This document shows positions 44,331-53,823 of a DNA stretch of 64,000 bases, in pieces. The position numbers and the translations under genes were made by a program. The stretch is from Pseudomonadota bacterium (lineage in GTDB: Bacteria > Desulfobacterota > Desulfobulbia > Desulfobulbales > SURF-16). The stretch is from NCBI GenBank assembly GCA_018822545.1, contig JAHJKA010000022.1, positions 62,001 to 126,000 of the forward strand, read 5' to 3'. The notes under the pieces are model-generated. The model searched no databases. It worked only from the letters and a program-made list of their open reading frames with translations, and was not told the DNA's origin. How positions within the stretch are numbered: the first letter of the stretch is position 1; every line of letters starts with the position of its first letter.

Positions 44331-45914
44331 ATGCCCTCACCACTTGTTTATCTTGCCCCGCCTGCCCTTGGCGCCTTTATCGGCTACATGACCAATTATG
44401 TAGCCATCAAGATGCTTTTTCGGCCCTTAAAGCCCTGGAAAATTCTTGGGATGCGAGTACCGATGACCCCCGGCGTCATCCCCTCAAAACGCCATGATCT
44501 GGCCGTCAATATCGGCGAAATGGTGGGCTCCCATCTGCTGACCTCCGGCGATATCGGTAAGGCCATTTCCAGTCCGAGCTTTCAAGGCGAACTGGCCACC
44601 CTGATCAACAGCCGTCTTGACGATGTCCTGCAAAAAGACCTGGGCCCCATCACCGAGATCATCCCCCAGCGCTTCAACTCCTATTTCCTGGCCACGGTCA
44701 AGGTGCTGCGCTGGCGTTTTATCGATCAGCTTCACCAATATCTCGAAGGCGATGAGTTCAGCTCCACCATCTCCGCCACCCTCAGAGACCGGATGGATGC
44801 ATTGCTGAAATCCAGCCTGAGCCAGGCCTTCCCTGAGAGCAACCGCGAACATCTCTACGCCTTCCTGGAACAGACCGCCACCAAGATTCTGTCCCATCCC
44901 CGCCTGGAAGAATGGCTGCGCGACCTGATCAACACCAAGATTGATGATTTTATCAAGACCGGCAAAGCGCCCGCCGACCTCATCCCTGATGATATCATTG
45001 ATTATATCTGTAGTCGCCTGCAGCAGGAGGCCCCGGCCATCTTGAGCAAGCTGGCCGGCGTGGTGCAGGAACCCGTGCTGCAACAGCGCATTGCCTCATC
45101 CATATGCGAGGCCATCGGCAGCTTCACCGCCTCCCTGGGGCCCCTGGCCGCCATGGTCAGCGGCTTCTTAAGCCCGGAACTGATCCAGAACAAGGTGTGC
45201 ACCTTTCTCACCGACAAGGGTGATGAAATTGGCCAGTGGCTGGCCAACGACGCCCTGCAGGATCGGGTGTCGCTGATCTTGACCGACAAGGTTCGCGAAT
45301 TTCTGGCCACTCCCTTTTCCCAGTTCCTGGCCGGGGTCAGCGAGGAGAAGAAAGACCAACTCAGGGAAGATCTGCTCACCCAGCTGGTCGCCCTCCTCCA
45401 CCATCCCAAAACCGCCGAAAGCCTCACGGCCCTTCTCAAAGAGGCCCTGGCCAGCCAGGATGAACGCACCATTGAAGAGATGCTGCTTGAGATTTTCGGC
45501 ACGGATGGCCTGGAAAACAGCAAGGAATGGCTGGCCGACAAGGTCATCAGTACCATGCGCTCGGCCCGGGTAAAAAAGCTCATCGACACCCTGATCATCG
45601 AGCATGTGGAGAAAAAGCTGCTGGGTCACCCCATCGGCAAACTCACCGACATCCTCTCCCCCGAGGTTCTGGAATCCATCGGCGAGTACGCCCGCGGCCA
45701 GATCAGCGACCTGCTCATCCGCGAGGTCCCCGGCCTGGTGGATCTCCTCAACATCAAGGAACTGGTGACCCGCAAGGTGGACGGCCTTGATCTCATGCGC
45801 CTGGAAAACCTGCTCATGTCCATCATGGAAGAGCAGTTCAAGTACATCAACCTCTTCGGCGCCCTGCTTGGCTTTATCATCGGCATGCTCAACCTGCTGG
45901 TGATGGGTTTGTAG
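44331..45914 (+). CDS. DUF445 membrane protein
   Basis: The 527-residue protein has an N-terminal membrane helix followed by GYMTNYVAIKMLFRP and GVIPSKRHDLA, the DUF445 (YheB-like) signature. A long helical middle has repeated segments such as SLTALLKEALASQDERTIEE. A C-terminal membrane helix (FGALLGFIIGMLNLLVMGL) closes it. A truncated copy of its last 52 codons lies at 55303-55458. Function unknown. Confidence 0.88.
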   Translation: MPSPLVYLAPPALGAFIGYMTNYVAIKMLFRPLKPWKILGMRVPMTPGVIPSKRHDLAVNIGEMVGSHLLTSGDIGKAISSPSFQGELATLINSRLDDVLQKDLGPITEIIPQRFNSYFLATVKVLRWRFIDQLHQYLEGDEFSSTISATLRDRMDALLKSSLSQAFPESNREHLYAFLEQTATKILSHPRLEEWLRDLINTKIDDFIKTGKAPADLIPDDIIDYICSRLQQEAPAILSKLAGVVQEPVLQQRIASSICEAIGSFTASLGPLAAMVSGFLSPELIQNKVCTFLTDKGDEIGQWLANDALQDRVSLILTDKVREFLATPFSQFLAGVSEEKKDQLREDLLTQLVALLHHPKTAESLTALLKEALASQDERTIEEMLLEIFGTDGLENSKEWLADKVISTMRSARVKKLIDTLIIEHVEKKLLGHPIGKLTDILSPEVLESIGEYARGQISDLLIREVPGLVDLLNIKELVTRKVDGLDLMRLENLLMSIMEEQFKYINLFGALLGFIIGMLNLLVMGL

Positions 45915-46008
45915 CGCCTGCAGAAGGGACAGCAAGAAATAATATTCTCCTTTTGTGGTGATTAACACCAAAGGCTCGGTTGTCGCCCTCTTTAACTGCA
46001 CACGGAAT

Positions 46009-49000
46009 CTATCGCGCAAAAACAGTGACGGCAGTGCCGGCCGCCGGTGCCCAATCTTGCAGGCCGGGGACATTTACCGCCCCATTAATGTCGAACACCT
46101 TTGTCCAATTACCGGTCGGCAAATGGACCCAATACGTATTGCCGGAATTGTAGACCACGACGATATTGTCCCAGGGGTCTCCATTTTGTCCGGAATCGAT
46201 CACGGAAACGACCACATTGCCGTCTATTGAACTGGTCATCAAGGTATTGATTTCATCCCAGGTGTTTAAGCGAAAGCCGGGATGGCCCTTGCGAAGTGCG
46301 ATCAGATCCTTGAAATAGTGAAAAATCTCGGCGTTTTCAACCTTCCAGTTCCAGCGGATAGCGTTGTACTTATCCGGGGCATTATAGCTGTTTTTTGCGT
46401 AGTTCCAGTCGCCATCAACCACCTTACTCCGGAGCATCTCATCGCCGGCATGGATAAAGGGAATACCTTGGGAGGTCAGGACAATCCCCATGCCGAATCG
46501 GACAATTCGCTTACCGTACTCATTATCCTCCCCACTGAATTTAATCTTGTCCCAGAGGCAGAGGTTGTCGTGGGCCGAAATATAATTTATTGATTGCTCC
46601 GGGTCATAGGCAAACATGGGATCCCATAAATTCGGTAACGGATCGACACCTTTTTGGTAGCGAATTCCCCCTCTGCTGCCCATCCTGATATCATTGCCAT
46701 TCTGCATGGCATTAAACATGTACCCCCGCCCATTACTGTCATTGTCGCCCTTGATCGCTTCCCTGAATTTACTATTAAACACCCCAAAATGTCCTGTGGA
46801 GAGAGCCGCAGCATTGCCTAACCGAACTTTTTGGGCCTCAATTGGATCGGCAAAATAACCGTTCCACGGTTCACCGTAGAGCAGTAAATTCCGTCCTGGA
46901 AAACGCTGGTTGTTCAGGTATGCACCCCATTCTTTAACCTCATGATACGGAAAGACCCCCAACAGGTCAAAGCGGAAGCCGTCGATTCCGTAATTTTCGA
47001 CTAAAAACTCCAGGGAATCCCGAATCATTCGACTTACCATCGGCTCGCCCGCATTGATTCCGTTGCCGGTGCCAGAATCGTTGTTGCCGGTGTAATATTT
47101 CCTGGAAATATTCTCAAACATCTCATCGCCTGTCGTATGGTTGTAAACCACATCCATAATCACTCGAATGCCGTTGCGATGGAATTCGTTAACCATGGTT
47201 TGCAGCTCACGGACCCGGTTTTCATAGTTATCGGGCGTCATCGCATACTGCTCTTCCGGGATGTTATAATTTGCCGGATCATACCCCCAATTATATTGCG
47301 AAGAGGAAAAGTCGTAGAACGGTAAGATTTGGACATGGGTCACCCCAAGTTCCTTTAAATGATCGATACCGGTGCTGACTCCGTTATAGGTGGTTCCGGT
47401 TTCCACCATCCCGAGGAACTTGCCACGCTTTTCAGGTGAAACTCCGGAGGTTTCGTCCCAGGTGAAGTCACGGATATGAACCTCGTAGATAATCGAGTCT
47501 TCACGTTCCGGCAGCGGCGGAGCCGGCAGCCAACCGCCCACCGGTTGAAGCGAAGCCATGTCCATGACAATGTTACGATTGGTCCCTGGCTTCACCATCG
47601 TTCCGTAGGGATCCCTTACGGTAATGCCATTGATGTTGAAGCTGTATTCCTTGAGTTTATGATCACCCGGAACTCGAACAGCGTAAATGTTGGTATAGCC
47701 ATCAAAGTCCTTGATCTTGCCACAAACATGCTCGGTTCCATCCAGATTAAGCGTGACATCCCCGCTATCGGGCGACCAAATAGCAAAGGTTGTTGCTGTT
47801 GGCAAATACTCGACACCCAGCTTGTGGACGGTCAACGCCGAGGTGGTGGAGTCATCAGGCGATGAAATCCTTCCGACATTTTTCAAAAAGGCAATGAGAC
47901 TTTGATAGGAGTTGGAGGCCGGGGGATTGACGACATTGTCAAGCCGAAGAATAGTAAGCGCATCATAAGGCCCCCAGAGAATCGCATTTTTTATGTTATC
48001 CCAGAATCGATTTGAATCCATGCCGCCGGGCAAGGCATTTTCACCTCCGACATGGAGACCGATTTTTTGGGCGCCCTGGGCAATCCAAAAAACCAAGTCC
48101 TGGGCCAAGGATGTGCTGTCCGCCTGGTGGTTATTCATCTCCAGGCAGGTGAAATGGAGACGGGCGGAGCTCTCTTTCACCATCGCCAACAGCGGCCCAT
48201 AGCCATGGTCATTGGTCCGGGCCAGATCGGTATTGATAAGCCCGGCACTCATTTCGGCGGAGCGCGGCTGGTGGGTATTGGTCATTTGCCAGTGAACCCC
48301 GGGGATTTTGATCCCGAGGGGGATAGCATCCATCGCCCCGTTGAAGGCCTGATGACCATAACCAAGCATCCGTTTGCCATGGGCAATGAGGGCGGCATTA
48401 TACCAACCGATAAAATCCTTACCGTATTGTTCAGTGAGGTATCTCCCTTGGTCGGCAAAAAAGAAATCGGGCCCCGTCGGACCGGTAGGCGGCAGAATAG
48501 AATCTTCGCTCGTCAATGTCGCGGACCAAGCCTGATTCAACCGGGCCAGGGTGCCATATTTTTGAAGGACAAAATTTCGGAAGTCCTGCTTCGCGAGCGC
48601 TGAGTAACATTGCAAATAACCCCGGTGCGGAAAGACCCATTGATCATGCTCATTGTAGGAGGGATATCGGAGTTCGCCAGCCGGACCGCCACTGATATTC
48701 ACCTCGCTAATCGTCTCGGCGTAAAGCGCAAAATGATCCTCAAAATCATTCATGAGATCGATATATTCCTCGGCGATGAGCGCATCAAGCCACAAAGCGA
48801 GATAGCCGTCATAGTCGTTGCCGCGTTCGCTGCGATACTTCATGTCGCTTGCGGTTAAAGTGATTGACCCCAAGCGCTTGGAGGCATATTTGTGCCACAC
48901 CCAAGAAGGGAGAGGGATAGTAATATCATCACCGACATTCCCGCCACATTTATGGAAGGACATAATCGGCATAATCTTAAGACCGTTCGCCTTTATGGTA

Positions 49001-49251
49001 GCAAACAGGGTGTCGTAATAACTCCAGTCAAATTGATTATCGCCTTGTTTTTCGACAGCCCCCCACCAGACATCAACACTAACGGCTTTGATCCCAAGTG
49101 CGCGGGCCTTCTGCAATTCCCCATTAAAGGCAGCCATGTCTTTGACCTGCAGGGGCGCCATGACCTGCGCTGAAAAATCCTGAGCCCAGAGTGGTGAAAC
49201 AAGCAATAAAACAAACAAGAAATTGACAAGTAGCTGCCGGAGATTTTTCAT
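46009..49251 (-). CDS. Beta-amylase (GH14) fused to type I pullulanase (GH13)
   Basis: The 1080-residue secreted protein has signal peptide MKNLRQLLVNFLFVLLLVS. Residues 30-440 are a GH14 beta-amylase with both catalytic Glu: E193 in GPAGELRYPSY and E371 in FTCLEMNNH. Residues about 475-570 are a CBM48-like starch-binding domain. Residues about 575-1080 are GH13 pullulanase: YNWGYDP (653-659), nucleophile D762 in DGFRFDLLG, acid E794 in GEPWNG, and SAHDN. Beta-amylase and debranching in one chain would convert starch or glycogen to maltose. AT-rich relative to the backbone, suggesting transfer. SD AAAGGAG. Confidence 0.9.
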   Translation of the reverse strand: MKNLRQLLVNFLFVLLLVSPLWAQDFSAQVMAPLQVKDMAAFNGELQKARALGIKAVSVDVWWGAVEKQGDNQFDWSYYDTLFATIKANGLKIMPIMSFHKCGGNVGDDITIPLPSWVWHKYASKRLGSITLTASDMKYRSERGNDYDGYLALWLDALIAEEYIDLMNDFEDHFALYAETISEVNISGGPAGELRYPSYNEHDQWVFPHRGYLQCYSALAKQDFRNFVLQKYGTLARLNQAWSATLTSEDSILPPTGPTGPDFFFADQGRYLTEQYGKDFIGWYNAALIAHGKRMLGYGHQAFNGAMDAIPLGIKIPGVHWQMTNTHQPRSAEMSAGLINTDLARTNDHGYGPLLAMVKESSARLHFTCLEMNNHQADSTSLAQDLVFWIAQGAQKIGLHVGGENALPGGMDSNRFWDNIKNAILWGPYDALTILRLDNVVNPPASNSYQSLIAFLKNVGRISSPDDSTTSALTVHKLGVEYLPTATTFAIWSPDSGDVTLNLDGTEHVCGKIKDFDGYTNIYAVRVPGDHKLKEYSFNINGITVRDPYGTMVKPGTNRNIVMDMASLQPVGGWLPAPPLPEREDSIIYEVHIRDFTWDETSGVSPEKRGKFLGMVETGTTYNGVSTGIDHLKELGVTHVQILPFYDFSSSQYNWGYDPANYNIPEEQYAMTPDNYENRVRELQTMVNEFHRNGIRVIMDVVYNHTTGDEMFENISRKYYTGNNDSGTGNGINAGEPMVSRMIRDSLEFLVENYGIDGFRFDLLGVFPYHEVKEWGAYLNNQRFPGRNLLLYGEPWNGYFADPIEAQKVRLGNAAALSTGHFGVFNSKFREAIKGDNDSNGRGYMFNAMQNGNDIRMGSRGGIRYQKGVDPLPNLWDPMFAYDPEQSINYISAHDNLCLWDKIKFSGEDNEYGKRIVRFGMGIVLTSQGIPFIHAGDEMLRSKVVDGDWNYAKNSYNAPDKYNAIRWNWKVENAEIFHYFKDLIALRKGHPGFRLNTWDEINTLMTSSIDGNVVVSVIDSGQNGDPWDNIVVVYNSGNTYWVHLPTGNWTKVFDINGAVNVPGLQDWAPAAGTAVTVFAR

Positions 49252-49452
49252 GACATACTCCTTTGTTCTTTCCTTAACAAAAGGTGCTGAGCGATGATGA
49301 GCTATTCGTTTTTTTTACGGTTATGCATGAAAACGACAACATAGCGGCATAGCCCTGACCACTGCCTCCAGATATCGGTTCTGGGGCCATGGGAGTCTAT
49401 ACCGGTCGCAGAGCGGACTGCCGGGTCTTCTTGCCAGGCGCCCTGCCCCCCT

Positions 49453-50088
49453 TTAGGAACATTCCATAGCAACATTTCCAACCGTCGCGAGAATTGCTTG
49501 CCAGTAGGCTTCAATATCGGCAAAGGATCGAGCGGTTACCAGATCCGTATCAACAACAACATGGTTTTTTGCGGGAACATATGTCGCTCCGGCATTGATA
49601 ATATCGGCCAAGACCACCGTGTGGCAGATCACTTTACGGCCTTTTAACAATTGTGGATTTGGCGTTAGCAGCCAGAGGGCATGGCACAATGCCCCCTTGA
49701 CAATTTTAGGATTCAGCATGGCATCGGCAAAAAATTTTACGGCGGGAGCCGTGTTGACTTCACTTGGGGAGCCCAGGTTGCCCATCGGCGGTATCTCACG
49801 TAAACGCACCGCCACATAGTTTGCTGCACATAAAACAATGTCGTAATCGTTTACGTCGACTTGGGTTACGCATCGGTCCACCGTAAGCGCATGGAGACTC
49901 GTGACTGGCCGGTCCGGGCTATCGCAATCGTTAATGAATGTTTTACTTTTTTGGCCCCACAAATAGGTGAGCATGTGAAGTTCACCGCCTTGGGCTGCGA
50001 CCTGTTCTTTGTAATAGACAACTTCGTCGTAGATGTATTCTGTTTCAAGTAGCAATGCGACTTTCTTGCCTCTTAATAATTGCGCCAT
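49453..50088 (-). CDS. DJ-1/PfpI family protein
   Basis: The 211-residue protein has the flavodoxin-like PfpI fold: VALLLETEYIYDEVVYYKEQ, DYDIVLCAANYVAV and the nucleophile-elbow Cys in GALCHALWLLTPNPQLLKGRK. SD AAGAGGAG precedes the ATG. It lies between the amylase fusion and an AGE-family gene. Glyoxalase, chaperone or amidotransferase roles are all possible. Confidence 0.83.
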   Translation of the reverse strand: MAQLLRGKKVALLLETEYIYDEVVYYKEQVAAQGGELHMLTYLWGQKSKTFINDCDSPDRPVTSLHALTVDRCVTQVDVNDYDIVLCAANYVAVRLREIPPMGNLGSPSEVNTAPAVKFFADAMLNPKIVKGALCHALWLLTPNPQLLKGRKVICHTVVLADIINAGATYVPAKNHVVVDTDLVTARSFADIEAYWQAILATVGNVAMECS

Positions 50089-50254
50089 GGTTTGTCTCCT
50101 CTTCGGCTTTCAAGCCACTATGTCTTGAAAGCGTTGATCAGTGTAAGTGGTATCGGCGATAGCCCAGGGGGTTACTTACGGAGGAGTAACAAATAAACAG
50201 CCCGCCGACACGTGAACCAGCAATTCAAATCAACCTTTTCGTTCTTGCGGCCTC

Positions 50255-51826
50255 CTAACGTAGGGATACGAATGTCACCGTGGTGGGGATATAGCCGGCA
50301 AGCGCCTTGCTGTAAAAAGCTTCCCCATGTTTCTTGGCCACAATTTCACCAAAAAAAAGATACGGGTGAATCTCAGAGTCAACGACATCTTGTTTAAACG
50401 CGTAGTAAAGTGTCATTTGTTTGTCGTGCAACTGTTGGCTGGTAAGATATCCAACTAAGGCATGTTCAAATACGTGAAAGGCGTTTTTCCAAGAATGTTG
50501 TTTCGGTATCGACAAATCAGGTTTGTTGTCGTCAGCGTTTACCATGTGCCAAACCCCGCCGTGTTCGTGATCTACCATATATTCAAACCAGTAATCGTAG
50601 GTTTGCGGCAATACACGCGCGAATGTTGGATCGACCAATGCCAAGGTAGCCGATGCTTGATCCAATTCGGCTAGGCTCCACCACTCTTTGTTGTTGTCCC
50701 GTACCCAGCTCTTACTGTTTGGGGCGCCGGGCTTGAAGCCACGGGCCCAGGAGCCGGTTTCTTCGATGTAGGCCCGTTCGATAATATTTTGCATGCGGGG
50801 CAGAGCGAAATTCACTAAAGAACTGTCTTCGGTTAAAAGGCCGATGCGGTAGGTGAGCCACAAAGTTTTTATACTGTGTCCAAAGTCCGTATGGGGGTTT
50901 TCTTTATTGGCGAAATCTGCAATGTTTCGGTGTTTCATATCGGTGATTGCCCCCCAGTACAATCCGTAGGTATCACTGAAGAACTGATTGCGCATGGCAA
51001 CTGCGAGATATTGAAGATCAGCGAGCCATTCTTGTTTCAGCTTGCCTTCGGGCAAGGCCATTGTGGTCCACAACATGTAGCCGTACACCTGGTCAAGTTG
51101 CGACACCAATTCTTTCTGATCAATTTTATCTCCGTCAGCATTGGCCTCCTTAACCCAGCGCAACAAACCCCAATCTGGATCAAAATAGGTGCTGAAAATA
51201 TAATTTTTCAACACTATTACAGCGCTAAGGTATTTGTCGTCATGGGTGAGATAGTATAAAAAACCTAACCCGGAAACCGCATACGCCATATCCTGGCTGG
51301 TACGTTGCAATTTTAGCGGTTGTGGTTGCCCGTCTTTAAACCAACTTGCGGCACCATAAGCATCAATTGCATTGTCCAATAGCCAATCGCCTCCCGCTTT
51401 GGCATATACTAAATATTTTTCTTCTCCCGTTAGGTGGTAGCTGATTCCGTATGCAAATACTTGCCGGCTTTTTGCACGTGTATAATCACGGTCAAGTTTC
51501 ACAATGCCAGGATCAGCATGTTCCAGTTCCGGGCATCTATTATTCCCGTCGTATAACGTGCCGTCATTGCAGCGATACGTCGGGAAATTCCCGAGTGGCT
51601 CACCGGTAGCTGTTTTCATATCCCAGAACTTTAACAAGTCATCGTTAAGATGGCGGAGCCAACGATCACCTGTGGGCAAGGCTTCGATGATGGATCTCAC
51701 ATCAACGACTTGGATCGTATGAGTGTTATCAACAAAGGGAGATGCGACTTTATTTTTAGCACAGCCGCACATAAATATTGGCCCACTTAGCAAAGATACC
51801 ATCACGAAAAATATCTTTTTGTTCAT
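50255..51826 (-). CDS. AGE-family (N-acylglucosamine 2-epimerase-like) lipoprotein
   Basis: The 523-residue protein has a lipobox (MCGCAKN) after MNKKIFFVMVSLLSGP. It then forms an alpha/alpha toroid typical of AGE/cellobiose 2-epimerase: RQVFAYGISYHLTGEEKYL, DFGHSIKTLWLTYRIGLL, WARGFKP and HVFEHALVGYL. Catalytic His pairs are visible in HTDFGHS and FHVFEH. ATG at 51826 follows AAAGGAGGT. As a lipoprotein near an amylase, it may isomerise released sugars in the envelope. Exact substrate unknown. Confidence 0.78.
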   Translation of the reverse strand: MNKKIFFVMVSLLSGPIFMCGCAKNKVASPFVDNTHTIQVVDVRSIIEALPTGDRWLRHLNDDLLKFWDMKTATGEPLGNFPTYRCNDGTLYDGNNRCPELEHADPGIVKLDRDYTRAKSRQVFAYGISYHLTGEEKYLVYAKAGGDWLLDNAIDAYGAASWFKDGQPQPLKLQRTSQDMAYAVSGLGFLYYLTHDDKYLSAVIVLKNYIFSTYFDPDWGLLRWVKEANADGDKIDQKELVSQLDQVYGYMLWTTMALPEGKLKQEWLADLQYLAVAMRNQFFSDTYGLYWGAITDMKHRNIADFANKENPHTDFGHSIKTLWLTYRIGLLTEDSSLVNFALPRMQNIIERAYIEETGSWARGFKPGAPNSKSWVRDNNKEWWSLAELDQASATLALVDPTFARVLPQTYDYWFEYMVDHEHGGVWHMVNADDNKPDLSIPKQHSWKNAFHVFEHALVGYLTSQQLHDKQMTLYYAFKQDVVDSEIHPYLFFGEIVAKKHGEAFYSKALAGYIPTTVTFVSLR

Positions 51827-52179
51827 TGCAGATACCTCCTTTAGTAATTTAATCTCCCCAACAGGGCGCAAATCGTTATGCTCCAAACTTCAAGGGGACC
51901 ACTGTATCAACGAGGATCAGTTTTTAAAAAATCAATCCGGCGCAAAACCCTTGGGCGTGACGAATGTCAGTTCATCCTCAGCTTCTTCCAGTTTCAGCAG
52001 TGGTCAGGTCAACTCCGCTCCCCGGGTTACCAATGAAGGTTGCGGCCCACACCTATGGTGAATTTTCCAGCCTGGCAATGATAAACTTTGTGTTCAAAGT
52101 CCCTCATGATCAATACGCTGCTTCTCTCTATGATTTCCCCGATTGACTCCTGCCTTGCTTTTCCGGTTATCGTTTTTGA
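51827..52179. other. Intergenic region
   Basis: About 350 bp between AGE and patatin genes. Frames give short Ser/Pro-rich fragments (near 51960-52060) without domain. No known element recognised; may hold decayed sequence. Confidence 0.4.
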
Positions 52180-53598
52180 TCATTTCCCTTCATGGTTTTG
52201 CGAGAGCGTTTGCAACAAATCTTCAAATTCATGTGATTCGCCAAGAAGACTTTTGCCTGTATCAATAAGGAGTTGAACCTCTTTAGGCTTGAGGGAAAAG
52301 TTTGTTGGCAAGGCAAGTAATTTCTTCCTGAGCGCTGCATCTTTGACCTGTAAAAAATTCAACTCTATGAAATGGACATCGAAGTTATGGCCGGTTTCCG
52401 GAATCCTGTAGCCGTCGCTGCCATGCGTATCCAAAATTTTCTGGCAGGCAGCTACGTTTTGGCCTGCCTTGATGCTGTTTGACAGAAGTTCTTTTGCTGC
52501 CTGCACCGTCTCAAAACTGTAATTATCCATGCTGACGGTGGCCGTTTTATAGGCGACATCCATGAGGCCCGGCGGCTTCTCATGCCGATCAAGGGATTCC
52601 AGCGGTTGAGTCTTGGCGTTAACTACGATGACCACCAGGTGCTGCATGGCGGCTTTGCGCTGGAAAAGCAGCCCAGAGGCACATTCATATTCATCAATAA
52701 TGTAGCGCAGACCGAGATTATCTGACAGGCCACCATCCATCAGGTGGATATAGGGGTGCCCCGCCTTGTTGTTTTGATATTCAGCCCGATTTAATGCCCA
52801 AAAATAACGCCGGTTGTTGATGCCGAAATCTTTCAGGCCGTTTACTACATCCAGCGGCAATGCATATTGATCGGGAGAGGGGTGGTTAAGAAGCGACACC
52901 GGCGAGAGAAGAAACGGGAATGCCGATGAAGCTGCCACCGCCCTGCCCACTGTAAATTGCCCCAGGTCAGAGCCGACAATGTCAAACTGGGGCTGAGTAA
53001 AGGTGAATTGGGCTCCGGTTGTCATGTTCGTGGCATTTAGGGCAATAAAAGGATGACGCCCTTCCTGGACAAGATTTTCGAAAACTGCGCTGTTAAATAC
53101 GGTTTTATCATAAAGCTCTTGGGCCAGGTCAATGCGACTGTAATAGGGTGAGGCAAGCTTGAACCAGTTCACAGGGTTGTAGAGCTTGCGCATGAGCTCA
53201 CCCTGAATATCTCGATGTAAGAATCGGGACTCAAAATCCTTAAAAATTTCTTTATGAAACAGTCCATAATAGGCAGCGGTGAAAGAACCGCCTGACACTG
53301 ATGAGATAAGGTCAACTTCATCAAGGAGTGTAAAACCAGGGTTTCCAGGCAAAGGTGTTGCGTTAAGCTCCTTCAAAACACCATAGGAAAGCGCCGCCGC
53401 CCTGGTACCACCCCCTGAAAATGCCAGGGCGATAAAAAGTTTATCCTGCTCCTGTGTTTCGAGCGGAGCAGGATACATGTAACCGCTATCAGGCTGGTAT
53501 GTGTGGAGCGGGACATTTTCAGCATAATGGGCGCATGCTGTCAGCATGAAAAACAACAGCCCTGACAGGATCCGTGTGAAAGATTTATTTTTTCGCAA
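52180..53598 (-). CDS. Patatin-like phospholipase lipoprotein
   Basis: The 472-residue protein has a lipobox (FMLTACAHYA). Patatin motifs: IALAFSGGGTRAAALS (oxyanion), Ser in ISSVSGGSFTAAYYG (GxSxG-like) and Asp in LMDGGLSDNLGLR. It would be a membrane-anchored esterase or phospholipase on the periplasmic side. The start TTG at 53598 has GGAGGT upstream and overlaps the preceding gene by 14 bp in another frame (coupled). Third gene behind riboswitch 2. AT-richer than backbone. Confidence 0.87.
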   Translation of the reverse strand: MRKNKSFTRILSGLLFFMLTACAHYAENVPLHTYQPDSGYMYPAPLETQEQDKLFIALAFSGGGTRAAALSYGVLKELNATPLPGNPGFTLLDEVDLISSVSGGSFTAAYYGLFHKEIFKDFESRFLHRDIQGELMRKLYNPVNWFKLASPYYSRIDLAQELYDKTVFNSAVFENLVQEGRHPFIALNATNMTTGAQFTFTQPQFDIVGSDLGQFTVGRAVAASSAFPFLLSPVSLLNHPSPDQYALPLDVVNGLKDFGINNRRYFWALNRAEYQNNKAGHPYIHLMDGGLSDNLGLRYIIDEYECASGLLFQRKAAMQHLVVIVVNAKTQPLESLDRHEKPPGLMDVAYKTATVSMDNYSFETVQAAKELLSNSIKAGQNVAACQKILDTHGSDGYRIPETGHNFDVHFIELNFLQVKDAALRKKLLALPTNFSLKPKEVQLLIDTGKSLLGESHEFEDLLQTLSQNHEGK

Positions 53599-53800
53599 AA
53601 CCTACCTCCAGAGGATTAAGCACTGTACTGTTTTGCAGGACAACGGACTTTATTTCCGGCATAAAATCCTTCGGGCCGGAAAGTGTTATGTCATGATGTC
53701 CAGCTTCCAGTTCAATGACTTCGTCCGTATGCTGACCGGTATCCACCTCATCGATAATGACACGTCTTTTATCGGCAAATACTACAAGTAGGTATTCCAT
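53585..53800 (-). CDS. Small PEGA-like protein
   Basis: The 71-residue protein has only beta-strand-like sequence: YLLVVFADKRRVIIDEVDTG, ELEAGHHDITLSGPKDFMP and VVLQNSTVLNPLEVGF. It recalls PEGA domains, which add small beta modules to envelope proteins. AAAGGAGGT precedes ATG at 53800. No signal peptide. It overlaps the downstream patatin gene. Function unknown. Confidence 0.65.
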   Translation of the reverse strand: MEYLLVVFADKRRVIIDEVDTGQHTDEVIELEAGHHDITLSGPKDFMPEIKSVVLQNSTVLNPLEVGFAKK

Positions 53801-53823
53801 CCCCACCTCCTTTCATGGACTTT

